This document shows, piece after piece, positions 51,394-55,513 of a stretch of DNA of 55,513 nucleotides. The stretch's first letter is position 1, and the number at the start of each line of letters is the position of its first letter. The notes under the pieces were generated by a model. It was given only the letters and a program-made list of their open reading frames with translations, made no database searches and had not been told where the DNA came from. This stretch comes from Equadaptatus sp045642025 (GTDB taxonomy: Bacteria > Synergistota > Synergistia > Synergistales > Synergistaceae), in NCBI GenBank assembly GCA_045642025.1, contig JAZUIB010000018.1, positions 1-55,513 on the forward strand. The letters run 5' to 3'. The translations under genes and the position numbers were made by a program.

Positions 51394-51417
51394 AAGCGCA
51401 GATCCATGCGCTTTTTT
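51394..51417 (+). terminator. Terminator after tRNA-Sec
   Basis: AAGCGCA and TGCGCTT form a 7-bp stem around GATCCA, followed by four more T. It sits between the tRNA gene and selB, so it would lower but not necessarily abolish selB expression from the upstream promoter. Confidence 0.75.
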
Positions 51418-51462
51418 ATTTACACCTGCAAATTTACAAAATCCTTCACGGGGTGATGCAAA

Positions 51463-53370
51463 TTGAACAACGTAATAATCGGAACAGCAGGACACGTTGA
51501 CCATGGCAAAACAAGTCTAATAAAGGCCTTGACCGGCATCAACGCGGACAGACTCAAAGAAGAACAAAAGCGCGGCATCACAATAGAACTTGGCTTTGCC
51601 GACATGCGCACGCCCGAAGGCACAGACATCGGTATAATAGACGTCCCAGGACACGAAAAATTCATAAAAAATATGCTTGCCGGAATAGGCGGCATAGACA
51701 TGGTGTTGCTTGTCGTTGCCGCTGACGAAGGTGTAATGCCGCAGACTGTCGAACACCTTGACATCATGCGCCTGCTCAACATCAAAAAAGGAATAATAGT
51801 AATCACAAAAACAGATACAGTCGAGCCAGGCTTTGTCGAACTCGTGGAAGAAGACATACGAGAGGCGGTAAAAGGAACATTTCTCGAAAAAGCACCCATA
51901 AAAGCAGTATCTGCTGTCACCGGAGAAGGGATAAACGAACTGCGGCAGCTGATATACGAATATGCAAAAAAAACAGACAGTAGAAACAACAACCCATCAC
52001 TGCTGCGCATACCTATAGACAGAGTATTTACAATCTCAGGCTTTGGAACTGTTATTACAGGCACCTTGACCGAAGGCATGATAAAAACGGGACAGGAAAT
52101 AATGATATATCCGCAGGGACTGTCCGCCAAAGTACGCAATCTCCAAGTTCACGGACAAATAGTGGATGCAGCCTATGCGGGACAAAGAACGGCAGTCAAC
52201 CTCCAGAACATCAAAAAAGATGAACTGTCGCGCGGCAACGTGCTTGCCGCATGCGGAAGCCTTGAGCCGTCGCTCATGGCAGACGTAAAACTCTGCCTGC
52301 TCGCAGACTCAAAACGCACAATAAAAAACGGCGGAAGACTGCACTTCTACTACGGCTCGGAAGAAGTGCTCTGCAAAGTTGTGCTTTTTGAAACAGAACA
52401 ACTTGAACCCGGAAAAAACTGCTACGCTCAGCTGCGCTTTGAAAAACCTGTCGTGCTGAAACAGGGAGACCCCTTCGTCGTACGCTACTACTCACCGCTT
52501 GAAACCATAGGCGGCGGAACAGTGCTTAACCCGAACGCGCCGAAACACAAATCTGGAGACAGCAAAACAGTTGCTGCCCTCAAAGTGCGCGAAAACGGAG
52601 ACGACACCAGCCAACTTGAGCAGCTGCTGAAAGACAAAAGCACCTCCTTTGCGCCGCTGTCTTCCATAGCCGGACAGCTGGGACTGACAGACGAAGAAGT
52701 GCAAGCGCACATAAAAAAACTTATATTTGCGGGAAAAGCTGTTAAACTTTCGGACAACATATATATTCACGTCGATTACACGAACATGCTTGCAGACCAC
52801 GCGGCAGGGCTGCTTTGCGAATACCACTCAAAAAACCCATTGCTTGCAGGAATGCTCAAAGAAGAATTTAAAAACAAACTGGCAGCGGCGGCAAAAATCA
52901 AAAACACAAAATACCTTGAAACAATCATACACTTCCTTGCGGACACAGGGGCACTCAAAACGGGAGTCAACTCAGTAAGCGCGCCTGACTTTAAAGTTGT
53001 TTACACCAAAGCGCAGCTCAAAGCAATGGAAAAACTCAAACAATACTACGAAGCCTGCGGCTGCGAAGCTCCGGAACTAGAAGACGCCATAAAAGACTTT
53101 GCAAACAAACAGGAAGGGCGGCATCTCCTGCTTGCGATGGAAGCGGAAGGCACACTCACGCGCCTTGTCGGCAACAGCTATATCAGCACAGGTGTACTGA
53201 CAAACATACTTGAAAAAATAAAAATCGACCTTGCCGAAAAAGGCAGCATAACACTTGCCGAAATGCGCGATAAACTCGGTACGTCACGCAAATACGCTCT
53301 GCAGATACTGGAATACTGCGACAGAATAAAACTCACAAAACTCGAAGGAGAAAGCAGAGTGCTATACTAA
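51463..53370 (+). CDS. selB: Selenocysteine-specific elongation factor SelB
   Basis: This 635-aa GTPase delivers Sec-tRNA(Sec) to UGA codons marked by a SECIS hairpin. The EF-Tu-like part has GHVDHGKT (residues 10-17), RGITIELGFA, DVPGHEKFIKNM and TKTD; the C-terminal half (about 375-635) contains the winged-helix domains that bind SECIS RNA. Length is normal. The start is TTG, 9 bases after GGGGTGAT. The gene has unusual base composition on the coding strand, with few T and many A and C. Confidence 0.96.
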   Translation: MNNVIIGTAGHVDHGKTSLIKALTGINADRLKEEQKRGITIELGFADMRTPEGTDIGIIDVPGHEKFIKNMLAGIGGIDMVLLVVAADEGVMPQTVEHLDIMRLLNIKKGIIVITKTDTVEPGFVELVEEDIREAVKGTFLEKAPIKAVSAVTGEGINELRQLIYEYAKKTDSRNNNPSLLRIPIDRVFTISGFGTVITGTLTEGMIKTGQEIMIYPQGLSAKVRNLQVHGQIVDAAYAGQRTAVNLQNIKKDELSRGNVLAACGSLEPSLMADVKLCLLADSKRTIKNGGRLHFYYGSEEVLCKVVLFETEQLEPGKNCYAQLRFEKPVVLKQGDPFVVRYYSPLETIGGGTVLNPNAPKHKSGDSKTVAALKVRENGDDTSQLEQLLKDKSTSFAPLSSIAGQLGLTDEEVQAHIKKLIFAGKAVKLSDNIYIHVDYTNMLADHAAGLLCEYHSKNPLLAGMLKEEFKNKLAAAAKIKNTKYLETIIHFLADTGALKTGVNSVSAPDFKVVYTKAQLKAMEKLKQYYEACGCEAPELEDAIKDFANKQEGRHLLLAMEAEGTLTRLVGNSYISTGVLTNILEKIKIDLAEKGSITLAEMRDKLGTSRKYALQILEYCDRIKLTKLEGESRVLY

Positions 53371-53466
53371 AAAACAAAAAAACTTGCGGCAGTAATCCGA
53401 ATATGATACACTGCTATTACAAAATAACATTATCCTCAGAAAAAACAAAATAAGGAGTGTCGCGGC

Positions 53467-53916
53467 ATGGTAAAACTCGAATGGAACAGAATTAACGGAG
53501 CAAAAGTTATTGACAAACAGACAGAAGGAGTGGCATACATCGCATTTGAAAACAATGAGAACACAGGCTTTGTTTTCAATATGCTTGTCGCTGACACAGA
53601 CGAAATCGAAGCACTGTCAGATGCCTTCCGCGTATTCTACGGCTATGCGCAGTACTATCTGCAGATGAGCAACACCGATATGCTGCAGCACGGACTTGAC
53701 GACCTTGACGGAAAAGGCTGGATAATAGATGCCAACTATGCAGGAATACGACTTCTTGCAAAAAACAACGCCGGCAGTGCGGCGGCACTGACAAAATCAG
53801 ACGACAAATATGCGCAGAAAATCAACCTGTTTCTGTCAAAAGTAGAAACAGAAGCACAGATGAACGACATACTCTGCAGCCTTGGCGACGCAGGCGGAAT
53901 GGCATTTATGTTTTAA
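53467..53916 (+). CDS. Hypothetical protein, 149 aa
   Basis: The protein has no signal peptide, membrane segment or recognisable domain. It is acidic and looks globular (for example VIDKQTEGVAYIAFENNENT near residue 18). AAGGAGT lies 9 bases before the ATG, and a strong terminator follows the gene, both of which support a real gene. It lies 96 bases after selB on the same strand and shares its T-poor composition. A link to selenium biology is possible but not shown. Confidence 0.75.
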   Translation: MVKLEWNRINGAKVIDKQTEGVAYIAFENNENTGFVFNMLVADTDEIEALSDAFRVFYGYAQYYLQMSNTDMLQHGLDDLDGKGWIIDANYAGIRLLAKNNAGSAAALTKSDDKYAQKINLFLSKVETEAQMNDILCSLGDAGGMAFMF

Positions 53917-53936
53917 CGGTCGGTTAAAAACTGCAA

Positions 53937-53971
53937 ACAGCCGGAGGATTACGCCTCCGGCTGTTATTTTT
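53937..53971 (+). terminator. Terminator after the 149-aa gene
   Basis: ACAGCCGGAGG and CCTCCGGCTGT form an 11-bp stem around ATTACG, followed by TATTTTT. Confidence 0.92.
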
Positions 53972-54072
53972 GCCGGTGGTTACGCAAAATGCAAATCGCG
54001 AGTAAAATAAAATCTCACTTTAGATTTCTCGGGGTGGAAATGTACATAAAGCATGATTAGGAGATGGTATAA

Positions 54073-54801
54073 ATGAAAAGGTTTATTACAGCGGCAGTTC
54101 TGATTTTTGCTTTGGCTTCGGCAACGTTCGCGGGGTCAATATTACCGACAAGCGCAGAGTGGAACACGTCAACAGGCGGTGATTTAACTTTTACCATAGC
54201 AGGCGCGGCAGGCATTATCAGTTACGAAGAGGCAGTAAAGGTCGGAACAACGCCGCTTTATTTCACTTTCAGTGGCGGCAAGGGTGATTTTGGCAAAGAA
54301 GATTACAAATTTGAAAGTCCGACACTTATGATTTACGCTGACGCTTTGAAAAAAATGAGCAACGCAGCATACAGCCTTACTGTTACAACAACAAATAAGG
54401 CGGCGAAAACCGTCACAGTTGCGGACACAGACATTGCTGTTGACCTCACGTCAGAAGATTTTGCCGGCGTTGGCGCGGTTATATTTGAAAAAGAGGGCGC
54501 AAAGACAACATTCAACCCGTCCGAATTCAGTTTCGCAAGCGACGTGCTTACAATCGCAAAAGGCAAGGTCGCAAGCGGTAACTATAAAGCGACTATTTAT
54601 GAAGGCTTGCCTGTGACGCTTGCCGTGTCAGGCAATCCTGAAAAACAGTCTGAGGAAGAAAAGCAAGAGGAAAAGCAAGAGGAACAGAAACAGGAAGAAA
54701 AGAAAAGCAGCGACAGCGGAAGCGGCGGCGGATGCAACGCGGGATTTGAAATGCTTGCCCTGCTTTGCGCTGTACCGATGATTTTCAGAAAGAAACAGTA
54801 A
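54073..54801 (+). CDS. Secreted protein with Synerg-CTERM anchor
   Basis: This 242-aa protein has a signal peptide (MKRFITAAVLIFALASATFA), a beta-rich ectodomain, a Glu/Lys/Gln-rich stalk (about 193-212), a Ser/Gly linker and a C-terminal GGGCNAG followed by a hydrophobic stretch and RKK. That tail matches the Synerg-CTERM sorting signal of Synergistota: a Cys-containing motif, a membrane helix, a basic end. The ectodomain has no family that I recognise; TTPLYFTFSGGKGDF is its most distinctive part. It is a single gene preceded by AGGAGA. Confidence 0.88.
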   Translation: MKRFITAAVLIFALASATFAGSILPTSAEWNTSTGGDLTFTIAGAAGIISYEEAVKVGTTPLYFTFSGGKGDFGKEDYKFESPTLMIYADALKKMSNAAYSLTVTTTNKAAKTVTVADTDIAVDLTSEDFAGVGAVIFEKEGAKTTFNPSEFSFASDVLTIAKGKVASGNYKATIYEGLPVTLAVSGNPEKQSEEEKQEEKQEEQKQEEKKSSDSGSGGGCNAGFEMLALLCAVPMIFRKKQ

Positions 54802-54899
54802 CGACACTTGGTTCTGCACACTAAATTCTTCAGATTTCCGCAGAAAAACGGAGAGATATGAGCAATAAGCATTAAGCTAACAGCTAATAGCTAAAAAAC

Positions 54900-54935
54900 A
54901 ACGGCTTGGAAAAAAATCCCAAGCCGTTTAATTTT
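54900..54935 (+). terminator. Terminator after the Synerg-CTERM gene
   Basis: AACGGCTTGG and CCAAGCCGTT form a 10-bp stem around a 9-base A-rich loop, followed by TAATTTTG. It lies about 100 bases past the gene; the spacer holds nothing recognisable. Confidence 0.75.
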
Positions 54936-54981
54936 GCTTAACCTGCAGGCAACAGTGCCGAGGTTTTTTACGGGGCAGTAT

Positions 54982-55362
54982 TTAACTTTGCCTGTTTATT
55001 TCGTTCATAAGCTCGCTGCACAGCCCGTCAATGCCGAACGGCTTCAGCTCATTTACAATCCTGTCAAAAATTTTTGCGTCCTTCAAAATTCTTATGCTGT
55101 ACGGATAATTGAGGTCAAGCCCCCATGCAAGCTCTGCAAGCCTGTAATCGGAAAGCGATTTCCCAAATCTGTAATCGCTTCTCCCCGTGCTTTTTATGCA
55201 CTCAACCAGCTCCTGAGAAATGCCCTTGTATTCGCGGTGGCGTGGAAGCATATCAAAAACGGTGCCGTTGTCTATCCTTTGCTGTACCTGAAAGAAAATG
55301 TCAATTTTATCCGCGTCGCGTATCAGCTTTACAAAACGAAGCGCAAACTGCGGAACTCGGCA
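54982..55362 (-). pseudogene. Truncated HD-domain phosphohydrolase, C-terminal part
   Basis: Read in one frame on the minus strand, the region translates to a natural protein tail. It opens after an in-frame TAA at 55363-55365 and contains LRFVKLIRDADKIDIF, the DADK(I/L)DI motif of HD hydrolases, then RLAELAWGLDLNYPYS. The first ATG (55251) is too late to be the true start because the HD motif lies upstream of it. The N-terminal half, with the HD metal ligands, is missing. The break coincides with an autotransporter-like fragment on the other strand, so this is a gene remnant. Confidence 0.65.
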
Positions 55363-55478
55363 TTAAATATGACAAAAAGGGCAGTCCTTGGAAAGTCGAA
55401 CTCGGCGTAACAGGCTACACCGGCAAACGCGACAGCATAGGCGTAAACCTCGGAGCAACATACGAGTTCGGGAAATAA
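55341..55478 (+). pseudogene. C-terminal fragment of an autotransporter-like beta-barrel
   Basis: About 46 codons read EAQTAELGIKYDKKG, then WKVELGVTGYTGK and VNLGATYEFGK before a TAA. Alternating polar and hydrophobic strands with a near-terminal Phe are typical of the end of an autotransporter barrel. The frame upstream of about 55341 belongs to the oppositely oriented HD-protein remnant, so the rest of the barrel and passenger is missing. The call rests on pattern only, and the exact junction is uncertain. Confidence 0.5.
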
Positions 55479-55513
55479 TTAGCGCTTAGCAAAACCATTG
55501 AAACAATAAAATC

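Noticed and set aside
51420..52139. 239-codon frame on the minus strand
   Set aside because: It is antisense to the GTPase part of selB, which is clearly real; the translation is Ser/Pro/Met-rich and has no family.
1..55513. CRISPR array, rRNA genes or intact insertion sequence
   Set aside because: No regularly spaced repeats, no rRNA-like stretch and no transposase frame were seen on either strand.

Overview
The window reads as one chromosomal segment of a member of the phylum Synergistota (Synergistetes). The most specific clue is a secreted protein at 54.1-54.8 kb that ends in a tail of the Synerg-CTERM type (GGGCNAG, hydrophobic stretch, RKK). Supporting clues are an anaerobe-type [FeFe] hydrogenase-like protein, Rex, a complete selenocysteine pathway and an autotransporter-like fragment, which implies an outer membrane. 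The genus cannot be read from the sequence.

Left edge (1-3.8 kb): a 236-bp inverted-repeat element, a 34-codon ORF, then a glycine riboswitch driving a DUF5058 membrane protein, a second uncharacterised membrane protein, an M20D amidohydrolase and a stray YajC-like protein. 3.8-7.0 kb: rmuC, an [FeFe] hydrogenase-like protein and a cobalamin adenosyltransferase. 7.0-10.3 kb, minus strand: a secreted serpin with a pilin-like protein, and an NhaC-type antiporter.

Housekeeping core (10.7-44.4 kb, almost all plus strand): leuS-holA; rqcP-rex behind a possible Rex operator; yajC-secD-secF; lapA-like, recJ, rel, dtd, an MBL hydrolase and radC; the shape and wall operon mreB-mreC-mreD-mrdA-rodA; two TIGR039xx proteins (one radical SAM), rng, smc; then a TrmN6-like methyltransferase, rsmI, metG, tatD, tgt, a Sua5-type threonylcarbamoyl-AMP synthase and tRNA-Pro(CGG). 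Many of these genes overlap by 1-26 bases and look translationally coupled.

Selenium island (44.4-53.4 kb): two divergent units. Leftward are yedE, a TusA-like carrier, a DUF3343 protein, selD and an MBL hydrolase. Rightward are a selenocysteine-lyase-like class V aminotransferase, a LysR regulator, selA, the tRNA-Sec gene (selC) and selB. Together they can import or move selenium, release and carry it, make selenophosphate, convert Ser-tRNA(Sec) to Sec-tRNA(Sec), and deliver it at UGA. selD itself contains an in-frame UGA in a CAGU motif, so SelD is a selenoprotein and its gene starts 42 bases upstream of the first ATG after that UGA. A pair of 12-bp direct repeats exactly 21 bp apart in the divergent intergenic region is a candidate LysR site.

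Right edge (53.4-55.5 kb): an unrecognised 149-aa protein, the Synerg-CTERM protein, and gene debris in which the tail of an HD-domain protein (minus) abuts the tail of an autotransporter-like barrel (plus). No CRISPR array, rRNA, intact insertion sequence or phage gene was seen.
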